In this document: positions 1 to 7,324 of the stretch, piece after piece
Numbering within the stretch: position 1 is the stretch's first letter
How the letters are laid out: every line of letters begins with the position of its first letter
Made by a program: the position numbers and the translations under genes
The notes under the pieces: generated by a model
The model's database searches: none
Seen by the model: the letters and a program-made list of their open reading frames with translations, nothing else
Told to the model about the DNA's origin: nothing
Source: an uncultured Acidobacteriia bacterium
Lineage (GTDB): Bacteria > Acidobacteriota > Terriglobia > Bryobacterales > Bryobacteraceae
DNA length: 53,906 nt
Assembly (NCBI GenBank): GCA_903851195.1
Contig: CAINNJ010000045.1
Coordinates: 1-53,906, forward strand
Reading direction: 5' to 3'

Positions 1-478
1 CGGCGAACACGGGGTGGCAGCGCGACCTTTCGGTCAGCTACGAATGGAGTGGGGACGTGCTGGTGGCGCAGGGAGACGGGGCGGGGGCGCTGGGTGCGGA
101 TCGGAAGGGGCTCGGAATCGCGGAGGAACTGGCGGCGCGGGATCCGGCGAACACGGAGTGGCAGCGCGACCTTTCGGTCAGCTTTCTCAAGATTGGGGAC
201 GTGCTGGTGGCGCAGGGAGATGGGGCGGGGCGCTGGGAGCGTATCGGAAGGGGCTCGGAATCGCGGAGGAACTAGCGGCGCGGGATCCGGCGAATGCCGA
301 GTGGCAGCGCGATCTGATCGTCAGTTTTGTGAAACTCAGCGAGGTCACCGGCGAGGGGGATTACGTGGTGAAGGCGCTGCACATCGCGTTTGCCATGCAG
401 GAGCGAGGCACGCTCGCGCCGCGCGATGCGTGGCTGGTCGGCGAATTGCGGCGGCGCGCGGGCCTGGAGTCTGTTTAG
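1..478 (+). pseudogene. 3' end of a TPR-like repeat protein with a frameshift (5' end outside window)
   Basis: The sequence encodes tandem 48-residue units with the theme RKGLGIAEELAARDPAN followed by EWQRDLSVSF and GDVLVAQGDGAGAL, a tetratricopeptide-like repeat typical of large signalling or NB-ARC-type proteins. The DNA unit is 144 bp (GTGCTGGTGGCGCAGGG at 57 and 201). The next unit is only 143 bp (GATCCGGCGA at 141 and 284) because a run of five G in the first copy (GGCGGGGGCGC) is four G near 226-230. The reading frame therefore shifts by -1 and the conserved protein continues in another frame to a TAG at 476-478, ending in a non-repeat tail (about 45 residues, VTGEGDYVVKALHIAF onward). 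Either a genuine frameshift or a homopolymer sequencing error would explain this. The start lies outside the window. The function is unknown beyond protein-protein interaction. Confidence 0.7.
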
Positions 479-501
479 TTTCCTGGCGGTGTAATCGGGG
501 G

Positions 502-596
502 CGAATGTGGGGTAGAGTGTTCCACTGCGTGGCGGTTGGTCATGGGCGTTGTGGGCGGGTTTCCAACCCGCCGCCGGATGCCATCCGGCCCCACAT
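502..596. repeat. Double-hairpin intergenic repeat, copy A with an inverted half copy
   Basis: Positions 551-596 form two adjacent hairpins, GGCGGGTTtccAACCCGCC and GCCGGATgccATCCGGC, followed by CCCCACAT. The flanking GTGGG and CCCAC can also pair, which would give a three-way junction. At 502-514, GCGAATGTGGGG is the reverse complement of the family's 3' tail, so a decayed inverted half copy may precede it. It lies between converging genes. Confidence 0.75.
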
Positions 597-606
597 CCAG
601 GAGACT

Positions 607-747
607 TTCACACGGTCAGAGAAAAGGTCCGGAGAACACCATCTCAGGGTCAGAGAACAGATTCGGACAGCACCTTCGCAGGGTTAAAGAACAGATCCGG
701 AGAACATCTCACGGTCAGAGAAAAAATTGGGAGAACACGGTTAAAGA
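607..747. repeat. Imperfect 26-34 bp tandem repeats
   Basis: Five successive units begin with GGTCAGAG or GGTTAAAG at 614, 648, 682, 713 and 739 and run on through variants of AACAGATCCGGAGAACA. Spacings are 34, 34, 31 and 26 bp. No unique spacers separate the units, so this is not a CRISPR array. The last unit abuts the stop codon of the minus-strand gene at 749. The function is unknown. Confidence 0.65.
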
Positions 748-748
748 G

Positions 749-1543
749 TTAATTGGAGAGGTCGATGACGGCGTACTCGTTCATGTTGACGATGGTGAAC
801 TCGGTGGCGTCGGGGTCGGTGGTGACGTCGGTGAGTTTGGCGTTGGGGACGCCGAAGATGTGGGGGGTGGCCGTGGCGTATTTGCCGAGGACGCGGACGC
901 GCATGCCGGTGACGGGGCGCTGCGAGTAGTTGACGAGGTGGAGGCGGGCGCGGCCGTTTTCGCCGGTCAGGCGGCCAATGACGACTTCGGTGCCGTAGAG
1001 GCGGAGCAGGCGCTGGTCGTCACCTAACTGGCGGCGGATTTCGTAGGCCTGCTTGTTGGGGTCGCCGGGTTCGGTGTGGGTGACGTGTACGGCTAGTGTG
1101 GTGTCTGGTTTGGCCTCGACTCTGTAGAGCAGATTGCGGCGGGAGAGGAGGTTCATGAGCTCGCCGGATTGCGGGGTGCCGTCGTCGACGAAGCCGATGT
1201 TGGCGAGGGCGGGGAAGGCGGCGGGCGGGAGGTCCTTCAGAAAGGCGAGCATCTGGTCGAAGGGGGCGATGCCGTCGGGGCCGGTCTTGAGAAGAGCCTG
1301 GACGTCATAGGCGAAAGCTTCGGCGGCGGCGAGGGCGGTGGATTTGCCGGGGGCGTCGATGCAGTAGCGGGCCTGGGGGGAGCGGGCGAAGCGCCAGGCG
1401 TTGGAATCGACCCAGGGACTGGAGGTGGCGCGGGCGACGTTGGGGCGGAAGTTGACTTTGGGCGCGGCGACGGCGACGCAGTCGGGGGGCGCGGGCTGGT
1501 TGCCGAGCAGGGCGGGGAGGGCGGCGGCGACGAGGAGGAGCAT
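749..1543 (-). CDS. Exported protein of unknown function
   Basis: A 264-residue protein starting MLLLVAAALPALLG, a short hydrophobic signal peptide that probably ends before residue 21. The ATG (1543-1541) overlaps the TGA of the DUF362 gene as TGATG, so the two are translationally coupled and this start is well supported. A longer frame runs upstream inside the DUF362 gene but is proline/arginine-rich antisense-type sequence and is not used. The mature part has an N-terminal half with a YDVQALLKTGPDGIAPFDQM segment and a C-terminal half that looks beta-rich, with alternating hydrophobic residues (VIGRLTGENGRARLHLVNYS). I do not recognise a family. The context suggests a role with the exported DUF362 protein. 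Confidence 0.75.
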   Translation of the reverse strand: MLLLVAAALPALLGNQPAPPDCVAVAAPKVNFRPNVARATSSPWVDSNAWRFARSPQARYCIDAPGKSTALAAAEAFAYDVQALLKTGPDGIAPFDQMLAFLKDLPPAAFPALANIGFVDDGTPQSGELMNLLSRRNLLYRVEAKPDTTLAVHVTHTEPGDPNKQAYEIRRQLGDDQRLLRLYGTEVVIGRLTGENGRARLHLVNYSQRPVTGMRVRVLGKYATATPHIFGVPNAKLTDVTTDPDATEFTIVNMNEYAVIDLSN

Positions 1544-2670
1544 CAGAGCTGAATCGCCTTTTCTTTGATGCGGGCGAGGTCGTAGGTGCCGAGGCCGAGG
1601 TTGGCGGCGAACTCGATGTGGCCGGGTTCGCGGACGAAGTTGTTGGCGTTGGGGTCGTGATCGAAACCCTGGTGGACGTTTTGAGGGGAGCGTTCCCAGA
1701 CGGAGATGGCGTTTTCCTGTTTGCGCTTGGCCTCGATGACGTCGAGGAGGAGGCGGTCCATGGCGACGGGGTCGGTGCCGAAGAGCATCTGTTTGGGGTA
1801 GAAGCGGAAGCGCTTTTCGTGGAGGAAGGGGCCGCCGTGCCAGACGCCGCGCATGCCGTCCATGATGTTGAGGACGGTTTTGGAGCGGAGGGGTTCGGTG
1901 GAGGCGAGGGTGCCGATGAAGGAGAGGGTGTTGGTTTTGGAGAACTGGTGGGAGCGGGCGACGTTGGAGAAGTTGCCGTAGGCGATGTTTTTGAGGCAAC
2001 CGGTGACGCCGGAGGCGCCGTGGTCCTTCATGTTGGGGACGTTGATGATTTTAGTGAAGCGCTCGGTGACGTGGCGGACCATCATGGAGCGGGTGTCGTC
2101 TTCGCCGAAGAAGTCGACTTCGACATAGGTGGCGGGGTCGTAGCCGAGGACGGAGGTGCGGGTTTTTTCGATGCCGTCGACGTGGACGCCGTCGGGGACG
2201 AAGTTTTCGTATTTGACGGTGGCCATCTGGTCGGGGAAGCGTTCGTAGACCCAGATGTTTTTGGCGGGGACGCCGACTGTGATGAGATTGCGGACGATTT
2301 CGGCGACGACTTCGGGGCTCGACATGACTTCGGGGGCGCCGGAGCAGTTGACTTTGATGCCGACGACGTCGGAGGGGTCGAAGAAGGAGCGCCAGGCGTC
2401 GCGTTCGTCGTTCATGCCGGTGAGGCCGCGCATGCCTTGGGAGATCATGTCCCGGATGGCGGGGACGTGGATCTTTTCGGTGGCGGTGTCGATGGCGTTT
2501 TCGGAGCGAACGCGGACGACGGAGCCGGCGTAGCGGCCGGGCATGCCGGACTGGGGGACGGGTTTGAAGCGGGAGACGGTGCGGTATTTGGGGAGGTCCG
2601 CCGAGAGCGCCGCCGCGCCAAGTGCTGGCGCGGCGGCGGCGGCGACGGACAGGAACATGCGACGGTCCAT
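1543..2670 (-). CDS. Exported DUF362 domain protein
   Basis: A 375-residue protein beginning MDRRMFLSVAAAAAPALG, a twin-arginine-like signal peptide, which fits export of a folded, possibly cofactor-bearing protein. The body matches the DUF362 family: a Gly-Ile-Lys-Val-Asn segment (VVGIKVNCSG), later the segments NVPNMKDHGASGVTGCLKN and FGTDPVAMDRLLLDVIEAK. DUF362 proteins are often found near iron-sulfur proteins, but no ferredoxin-type cysteine cluster is visible here and the reaction is unknown. A strong ribosome-binding site (AAAGGAG, six bases before the ATG) supports the start. It is transcribed after the RidA-like gene (12 bp gap) and overlaps the next gene by one base. Confidence 0.85.
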   Translation of the reverse strand: MDRRMFLSVAAAAAPALGAAALSADLPKYRTVSRFKPVPQSGMPGRYAGSVVRVRSENAIDTATEKIHVPAIRDMISQGMRGLTGMNDERDAWRSFFDPSDVVGIKVNCSGAPEVMSSPEVVAEIVRNLITVGVPAKNIWVYERFPDQMATVKYENFVPDGVHVDGIEKTRTSVLGYDPATYVEVDFFGEDDTRSMMVRHVTERFTKIINVPNMKDHGASGVTGCLKNIAYGNFSNVARSHQFSKTNTLSFIGTLASTEPLRSKTVLNIMDGMRGVWHGGPFLHEKRFRFYPKQMLFGTDPVAMDRLLLDVIEAKRKQENAISVWERSPQNVHQGFDHDPNANNFVREPGHIEFAANLGLGTYDLARIKEKAIQL

Positions 2671-2682
2671 AGGAGACTCCTT

Positions 2683-3129
2683 TTAGACGTAGGCGATGAC
2701 GTCGATTTCGACGAGCGAGTTGCCGGGGACGCCGGATACGGCGACGGTGGTGCGGACGGGCGGTTCGTCGCCGAATTTGCCTTTGTAGACCTCATTCATG
2801 GCGGCGTAATCTTTGAGGTCGGCGAGGAAGACGGAACACTTGAGGACTTTGTTCATGGATGAACCGGCGGCTTCCAGTTGCTTTTTGATGTCGGCGAGGA
2901 CGGCTTCGGTGTGAACTTTGATGTCGCCTTTTTCGTGGTAGCCGACGCCGGAGATGAAGATGAGGTTGCCGAACTGGATGGTGGGGGAGTAGAGGGGCGG
3001 GGTGGCGGGTTTGGGGCCGCTGCGGATGACCTTCTTCTCGGGCTTGGTTTGGGCGGAGGAGGTGGCGGCTCCGGCGGCCATGGCGGCGACGGTACCGGTG
3101 ATGAGGTTGCGGCGAGTGTTGCGGGGCAT
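2683..3129 (-). CDS. Exported RidA (YjgF/UK114) family protein
   Basis: A 148-residue protein with a Tat-like leader (MPRNTRRNLITG, hydrophobic to about residue 25) in front of a complete RidA domain. RidA proteins are trimeric deaminases that hydrolyse reactive enamines and imines. The signature VRTTVAVSGVPGNSLVEIDV is present, with the substrate-carboxylate Arg at 126 and the conserved Glu at 141, the same 15-residue spacing as in cytosolic RidA. An AAGGAG site lies about ten bases before the ATG. The unusual point is the export signal, since RidA normally protects cytosolic PLP enzymes. The neighbours (a metallohydrolase with signal peptide, DUF362) are also exported, so a periplasmic pathway generating imines can be inferred but not shown. 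Confidence 0.88.
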   Translation of the reverse strand: MPRNTRRNLITGTVAAMAAGAATSSAQTKPEKKVIRSGPKPATPPLYSPTIQFGNLIFISGVGYHEKGDIKVHTEAVLADIKKQLEAAGSSMNKVLKCSVFLADLKDYAAMNEVYKGKFGDEPPVRTTVAVSGVPGNSLVEIDVIAYV

Positions 3130-3162
3130 CGTTTTTGATCTCCTTAAAGTTTACTTGCGGCT

Positions 3163-4452
3163 TTATTTACGGCTCCGGACAGTGGCGTTCAGGGTGCCGT
3201 CCCAGGTGTCCGCGCCCTGCGCTTTGTAGTTGCGGTCGAGCTTCGTCCAGTCGTCCCGGGAGAGGCCGTTCTGGTCGAAGACGACCAGGCCGTCTTTCAC
3301 GGTGAGTTCGCAGGTGAGGCGACGGGTTCCGTTCAGTTTAGCGCCATAGGAATCGATGAAGCCGAAGGCGCCGCGTTCGAGGCGGAGGATGGCGAGGTCG
3401 GCGGGGGATCCGACGGAGAGATTGCCGAGGGTTTCGCGGTGGATTTCGCGGGCGGGATGCCAGGTGGATTCGGCGATGACGGCGGGGAGGGACTGGCCCA
3501 TGTTGAGGAATTTTGACATGACGTTGAGCATGTCTTTCATGCCGCCGGCGGCGCTGCTGACGTGGAGGTCGGTGGAGATGGAGTCGGGGGTCCAGCCCTG
3601 TTGGAGGGCAGGGACGGCCTGGCGGAAGAGGAGGCTGCCGCCGCCGTGGCCGACGTCGAAGAGGACGCCGCGTTTGCGGGCTTCGTTGAGGTAGGGGAGG
3701 AGCTTGCGGTTGGCGTCGAGCATGGGGACCATGTCGAGGTACATGTGGGTGGAGATGTCGCCGGGGCGGAGTTTCTTGAGGACGAGATCCTGGTAGGGGC
3801 GTTCGGGGCGGAAGACGCCGAAATCGACCATCAGGGGGATGGCGGCGAGGGTGGCGGCTTCGAGGGCGCGGTCGACGGGGATCCATTCGGGGCCGGCGTA
3901 GTGGGCGGTTTTGATGCCGACGATGAGGTCGGGGAATTCCCTGGCGCGGGCGGCGGTGGCTTGGGCGTCCATGTCTTCGGTATTCTGTTCGACGTTGCCG
4001 CCGCCCATGCCGAGGCCGACGATGTTGAGGAGGGCGAGGACGCGGGTTTTGGAGCGGGAGATGACGCGGTCTTTGAAGTCGGGGAAGTTGCGCCAGCCGG
4101 AGCTGCCGGCGTCGACGACGGTGGTGACGCCGCTGCGGAAGGTGTAGCCGTCGGGGTAGACGGAGAGGTCGCCCGAGTAGGCGCCGCGGGTGCCGGTTCC
4201 GGCGTAGACATGAACGTGGATGTCGACGAGGCCGGGGGTGATGTAGAGGCCGGTGGCGTCGATGGCTTTGGTGGCCTGGGAGGGCGGGATGTGGGGGGCG
4301 ACGGCGGCAATTTTGTGGTCTTTGATGGCGACGTCGCGGATGGCGTCGAGGTTGTTTTTGGCGTCGATGACGTGGCCGTTGCGGAGAAGGAGGTCGTAGT
4401 GAGGCTGGGCGAGTGCGGGGATGGCCAGGAAGAGGAGGGAGGCGCGTCTCAA
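3163..4452 (-). CDS. Exported dihydroorotase-like amidohydrolase/deacetylase
   Basis: A 429-residue amidohydrolase-superfamily enzyme with a signal peptide (MRRASLLFLAIPALA). The metal motif HVHV is at residues 79-82 (DIHVHVYAGTGTRG), followed by RSGVTTVVDAGSSGW, FPDLIVGIKTAHYAG with the likely carbamylated or metal-bridging Lys, and ISTDLHVSS with the metal-binding Asp. This order matches the cytosolic dihydroorotase/deacetylase-like family around EF_0837, some of whose members act on N-acylated amino acids or sugars. The C-terminal beta-sandwich (VKDGLVVFDQNGLSRDDWTK) is complete. The gene is divergent from the gntP-like permease across a 41-bp gap, a layout often seen when an importer and hydrolase share control. 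The substrate is unknown. Confidence 0.88.
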   Translation of the reverse strand: MRRASLLFLAIPALAQPHYDLLLRNGHVIDAKNNLDAIRDVAIKDHKIAAVAPHIPPSQATKAIDATGLYITPGLVDIHVHVYAGTGTRGAYSGDLSVYPDGYTFRSGVTTVVDAGSSGWRNFPDFKDRVISRSKTRVLALLNIVGLGMGGGNVEQNTEDMDAQATAARAREFPDLIVGIKTAHYAGPEWIPVDRALEAATLAAIPLMVDFGVFRPERPYQDLVLKKLRPGDISTHMYLDMVPMLDANRKLLPYLNEARKRGVLFDVGHGGGSLLFRQAVPALQQGWTPDSISTDLHVSSAAGGMKDMLNVMSKFLNMGQSLPAVIAESTWHPAREIHRETLGNLSVGSPADLAILRLERGAFGFIDSYGAKLNGTRRLTCELTVKDGLVVFDQNGLSRDDWTKLDRNYKAQGADTWDGTLNATVRSRK

Positions 4453-4493
4453 GCTGTCAGTTTATACCGGAAAGGGTGTGAGAGTATGAGACC

Positions 4494-5795
4494 TTGCATC
4501 TGATACTTCTTGCCTTTGGCGCGGTGGCGCTGCTGCTGTTTTTGATTCTCGCGGTGCGTATGCACGCGTTTCTGGCGATGCTGATTTCGGCGTTCGCGAT
4601 GGGGCTGGCGGCGGGGATGAAGCCGGCGGCGGTGTTGAAGTCGATCCAGTTCGGATTCGGGGATGCGCTGGGATTCATCGCGGTGGTGCTGGGGCTGGGC
4701 GCGATGATCGGGGCGTATCTGGAGCACTCCGGCGGCGGGAGGGCGCTGGCGGACTGGCTGATCGGAAAGTTCGGGCAGGAGCGGGCGGCGTGGGCGCTGA
4801 TGGTGGCGGCGTTTCTGGTGGGGATGCCGATTTTCTTCGAGGTGGGATTCATTATTCTGGTGCCGCTGGTTTACAGCCTGACGCGGGAAGGGAAGCGGTC
4901 GCTGCTGGTGTATGGGCTGGCGATGACGGCTCCGCTGACGATTCTGCATTCGCTGGTGCCGCCGCATCCGGCTCCGGCGGCGGCGGCGCAGTTGCTGGGG
5001 GCGGATCTGGGGCACTCGATTTTGTATGGCGTGCTGCTTTCGGTGCCGATGACGCTGATCAGCGGGATGTGGTACGGGCAGTGGATCGCGAAGAGGATTA
5101 CGGTGCCGTTGCCGGCGGCCGCGCTGGAGATTCAGCCGGAACGGACGGGGAATCCGCCTTCGGTGCTGGTGGTGACGATGCTGCTGGTGCTGCCGGTGGC
5201 GCTGATTCTGCTGGCGACGCTTTGGCCGAAAAATCAGGTGCTGGGGCTGCTGGGGCATCCGTTTTCGGCATTGTTAGTCACGCTGGTGGGGGCGATGGTG
5301 CTGCTGGGGTCGGCGAGGGGACTGAATCGGGATCAGATTACGGCGCTGGCGAATAAGGCGCTGGGTCCGACGGCTTCACTGCTGCTGATCATGGGCGCGG
5401 GCGGTGGGATGAAGCAGATTATTGTCGACACGGGGGCGGGGGCGATGGCGGGGAAGATGCTGGCGGCGACGCAGATTTCGCCGCTGGTGGTGGCGTTCCT
5501 GATGGCGGCGGTGCTGCGGATCGCGCAGGGGTCGGCGACGGTGGCGATTATCACGGCGGCGGGAATTATGGCGCCGATTGTGAAGGTGATGCCGGGGTAT
5601 CGGCCGGACATGATGTATTTGTCGCTGTGCTGCGGGGGGACGTCGCTGTCGATTGTGAACGACGCGGGGTTCTGGATTGTGAATCAGTATTTCGGGCTGA
5701 CGGTGCCGCAGACGCTGAAGACGTGGACGGCGATGAAGCTGGTGTCGGGGCTGGTGGGGTTTGGAATTGTGCTGGGGATTAATGCATTTTTGTGA
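4494..5795 (+). CDS. GntP-family gluconate/organic acid permease
   Basis: A 433-residue, very hydrophobic inner-membrane protein with about twelve predicted helices. Family hallmarks include FGDALGFIAVVLGLGAMIGA, GMPIFFEVGFIILVPLV and the HSLVPPHPAPAAAA loop characteristic of GntP/GntT transporters (H+ symport of gluconate or related hydroxyacids). The C-terminal part (RIAQGSATVAIITAAGIMAP) also fits. No in-frame ATG precedes the first helix, so a TTG at 4494 is taken as the start; an ATG at 4486 is in another frame and stops after five codons. It is divergent from the exported amidohydrolase, with which it may form a uptake/degradation unit. Its 3' end is overlapped antisense by the HigA tail. 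Confidence 0.9.
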   Translation: MHLILLAFGAVALLLFLILAVRMHAFLAMLISAFAMGLAAGMKPAAVLKSIQFGFGDALGFIAVVLGLGAMIGAYLEHSGGGRALADWLIGKFGQERAAWALMVAAFLVGMPIFFEVGFIILVPLVYSLTREGKRSLLVYGLAMTAPLTILHSLVPPHPAPAAAAQLLGADLGHSILYGVLLSVPMTLISGMWYGQWIAKRITVPLPAAALEIQPERTGNPPSVLVVTMLLVLPVALILLATLWPKNQVLGLLGHPFSALLVTLVGAMVLLGSARGLNRDQITALANKALGPTASLLLIMGAGGGMKQIIVDTGAGAMAGKMLAATQISPLVVAFLMAAVLRIAQGSATVAIITAAGIMAPIVKVMPGYRPDMMYLSLCCGGTSLSIVNDAGFWIVNQYFGLTVPQTLKTWTAMKLVSGLVGFGIVLGINAFL

Positions 5796-6082
5796 GGTTG
5801 CGCCGGAGCCGGGGAAGTTTTTGAAAAGGCTTTGCCGCCCTGTTGCCGGGCGAGGTCGAGTTCATAGGTGCTTTGCAGGTTCATCCAGAAGTCGGCGGAC
5901 ATGCCGAAGTACTGGCCCAGGCGTAACGCGGTGTCTGACGTAACGTTGCGTTTTCCGGCGAGGAGCTGGTAGAGGCGATTCGGCGGCACTTCGAGGAGGT
6001 CGGCGACATTCTTTGCGGTAAGACCGAGTTCTTCGAGTTCGTCCGCGAGAATCTCTCCGGAATGGATGGGTGTTCGGGCCAT
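5684..6082 (-). CDS. higA: HigA-family antitoxin with a run-on C-terminus
   Basis: A 132-residue protein starting MARTPIHSGEILADELEELG, the canonical start of HigA/VapI-type HTH antitoxins. The XRE helix-turn-helix lies at about residues 18-70 (LTAKNVADLLEVPPNRLYQL, then GKRNVTSDTALRLGQYFGMS), followed by FWMNLQSTYELDLAR, where typical homologs end within some 15 residues. Here about 40 extra low-complexity residues (SPAPAQPHKNALIPSTIPNP) follow, because the frame runs on into the antisense of the gntP 3' end (5684-5795). HigA normally binds HigB and represses its own promoter. The ATG is 13 bp after the restored end of higB and has a GGAAC-type site upstream. The tail suggests that the original stop was lost when the locus landed here. 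Confidence 0.82.
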   Translation of the reverse strand: MARTPIHSGEILADELEELGLTAKNVADLLEVPPNRLYQLLAGKRNVTSDTALRLGQYFGMSADFWMNLQSTYELDLARQQGGKAFSKTSPAPAQPHKNALIPSTIPNPTSPDTSFIAVHVFSVCGTVSPKY

Positions 6083-6095
6083 GGGCGGTTCCTTT

Positions 6096-6380
6096 CTAAT
6101 AGTAGTCGACAATTTCCACATCGGAAGGCCCAGGCGCGTCGTCAGGCTACTTGAAGCAGATGCGCCACTGGTCGTGGATTCGGATCCAATATGATCCCTT
6201 TCGATCGCCCTTCGGGTTTTCGAGACGGTTCGAGTTGAGAGCGGCAAGACCCCTCAGTGACGTGGCAGAATCAAGAACTCGCAAGCGCTTTTCGGCCTGC
6301 TTTCGGAACGGTTCCCACTGCCGAATTTTTTGGCCAGCGGATAACCGCGCCGTATCTCTATCGCGGAAACTCCGAATCAA
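6096..6380 (-). pseudogene. higB: higB-like RelE-superfamily toxin interrupted by an in-frame amber codon
   Basis: The frame from a TTG at 6380 reads MIRSFRDRDTARL ... LRGLAALNSNRLENPKGDRK and DQWRICFK, a HigB/RelE-fold mRNA interferase. A TAG at 6149-6147 follows, where homologs carry a Trp (typically FxWxDGDA). After the TAG the same frame continues PDDAPGPSDVEIVDYY and stops at 6098-6096, exactly the conserved family C-terminus. The total of 94 residues with read-through equals the family length. A single TGG-to-TAG change therefore explains the break. The truncated 77-residue product lacks the final beta strand and is probably inactive. higA follows 13 bp downstream in the usual toxin-first order. 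Confidence 0.85.
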
Positions 6381-6434
6381 GAGCTGTCATACACGAGGAT
6401 TCGACGATTGACGTCAAGCGTACACGGAGGAGCG

Positions 6435-6575
6435 ATGAAGCTGGCGGGGCGGGTTGCAGTGGTGACCGGGGCTACGCGGGCGTGGGCCGGGGTGTGGCTG
6501 CGGAACTAGCGGCGGCGTGGCTGGATCTGATGCAATTCGGAATCGCCGGAGTTTGTCGGGCGGGCGTTGGCGGCG
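6435..6575 (+). pseudogene. Remnant of a short-chain dehydrogenase/reductase
   Basis: An ATG at 6435, preceded by GGAGG, begins MKLAGRVAVVTGATR, the Rossmann start of an SDR. A one-base deletion then moves VGRGVAAELAA into another frame, and a TAG closes the first frame at 6507-6509. At 6540-6575 a separate piece reads ESPEFVGRALAA, which matches the conserved C-terminal region of the same kind of SDR. Almost the whole middle of the gene (roughly 180 residues) is gone. The remnant joins directly onto the antitoxin gene downstream. Confidence 0.6.
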
Positions 6576-6611
6576 AGAGTTCCGGGGCGTATAGTGAGAG
6601 TGAGGTTGATC

Positions 6612-6848
6612 GTGGCGACCAATCAAACCAGCACGGAGATCGTCGGGATCCGGCCACCTGCGCGTCTTCTGGCTTTGTCCGTCCGGGCAGGTGAGGTATT
6701 TGCAAATCGGGAAAAGGCGCTGTCCTGGCTGGAAACGCCGAATCCATCTTTGCGGGGCCGTAGTCCGATCGACGCGACGAGCACAGAAGAAGGTTTCGAA
6801 GCGGCAGACGATATCCTGACGCGTTTGGAACACGGCGTCCTTGGCTGA
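6612..6848 (+). CDS. MbcA/ParS/Xre-type antitoxin, toxin-binding domain only
   Basis: The frame encodes a DUF2384 (MbcA/ParS/Xre toxin-binding) domain: LALSVRAGEVFANREKALSW, then TPNPSLRGRSPIDATSTEEG, ending ILTRLEHGVLG. Full-length relatives have about 60-70 more N-terminal residues forming a helix-turn-helix; here the upstream DNA is the SDR scar, so that domain is missing. The start is uncertain: GTG at 6612 with a GAGG upstream gives 78 residues, and GTG codons at 6594 and 6600 are alternatives. The TGA overlaps the ATG of the RES toxin by one base (TGATG). The protein may still neutralise its toxin but should not repress the operon through the usual HTH. Confidence 0.72.
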   Translation: MATNQTSTEIVGIRPPARLLALSVRAGEVFANREKALSWLETPNPSLRGRSPIDATSTEEGFEAADDILTRLEHGVLG

Positions 6849-7324
6849 TGAGGGCTTTTCGCCTGTGCCGGGCGGGTTATGCGCCCTACGACGGGGAAGG
6901 TGCGCGCCGCGCCGGTGGGCGGTGGAACTCGAAAGGAACACGCGTACTGTACATGAGCGAAAACCGCTCGCTTGCAGTCCTGGAGATCCTGGTTCATTTA
7001 TCGGAATCGCTGCCGGATCGGTATGTACTCGGCGTTGCGGACATCCAGGGTGACGTTACGGTCGAGGTGCTCGACGAGAGTCGATTACCGTTGAACTGGT
7101 CCGCGTTCAATCCAGGCGAGCAGGGATTTACGAAACGAATCGGAGACGAGTGGGTGGCCCAGCAACGCTCCGGACTTCTGTCCGTACCATCGGTGGTCAG
7201 CGGTGAACGCAATTATGTTCTGAATCCTGCCCACCCTGAATTTCGCCGCGTTGCATTTGCTGATCCTGTCCCGTTCCACTTTGACGCGCGCCTGTTGCGC
7301 TCGCAATCCCCACGAATCGTTTAG
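6848..7324 (+). CDS. RES-domain toxin (NAD+-targeting)
   Basis: A 158-residue RES-family toxin, homologous to MbcT-like NAD+ phosphorylases and ParT-like enzymes that deplete NAD+ or modify targets with it. The N-terminus MRAFRLCRAGYA and the motif EGARRAGGRWNSKG are classical. The three name-giving residues are visible: Arg25 in GGRW, Glu46 in LAVLEILVHL and Ser115 in SVPSVV, followed by NYVLNPAHPEF. The length is normal and no internal defect is seen. It is coupled to the antitoxin by a one-base overlap. Neutralisation depends on the N-terminally short antitoxin next to it. Confidence 0.88.
   Translation: MRAFRLCRAGYAPYDGEGARRAGGRWNSKGTRVLYMSENRSLAVLEILVHLSESLPDRYVLGVADIQGDVTVEVLDESRLPLNWSAFNPGEQGFTKRIGDEWVAQQRSGLLSVPSVVSGERNYVLNPAHPEFRRVAFADPVPFHFDARLLRSQSPRIV

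Noticed and set aside
607-747. Possible CRISPR array
   Set aside because: The repeats are degenerate, vary from 26 to 34 bp and follow each other without unique spacers; no cas genes are present.
1544-1999. N-terminal extension of the exported protein at 749-1543
   Set aside because: The extra residues are Pro/Arg/His-rich and lie wholly inside the DUF362 gene; the TGATG overlap and signal peptide give the correct start.
2654-2690. AGGAGTCTCCT palindrome that could hide the DUF362 ribosome site
   Set aside because: The loop is only one base, so a stable hairpin is unlikely; it was treated as a chance palindrome.
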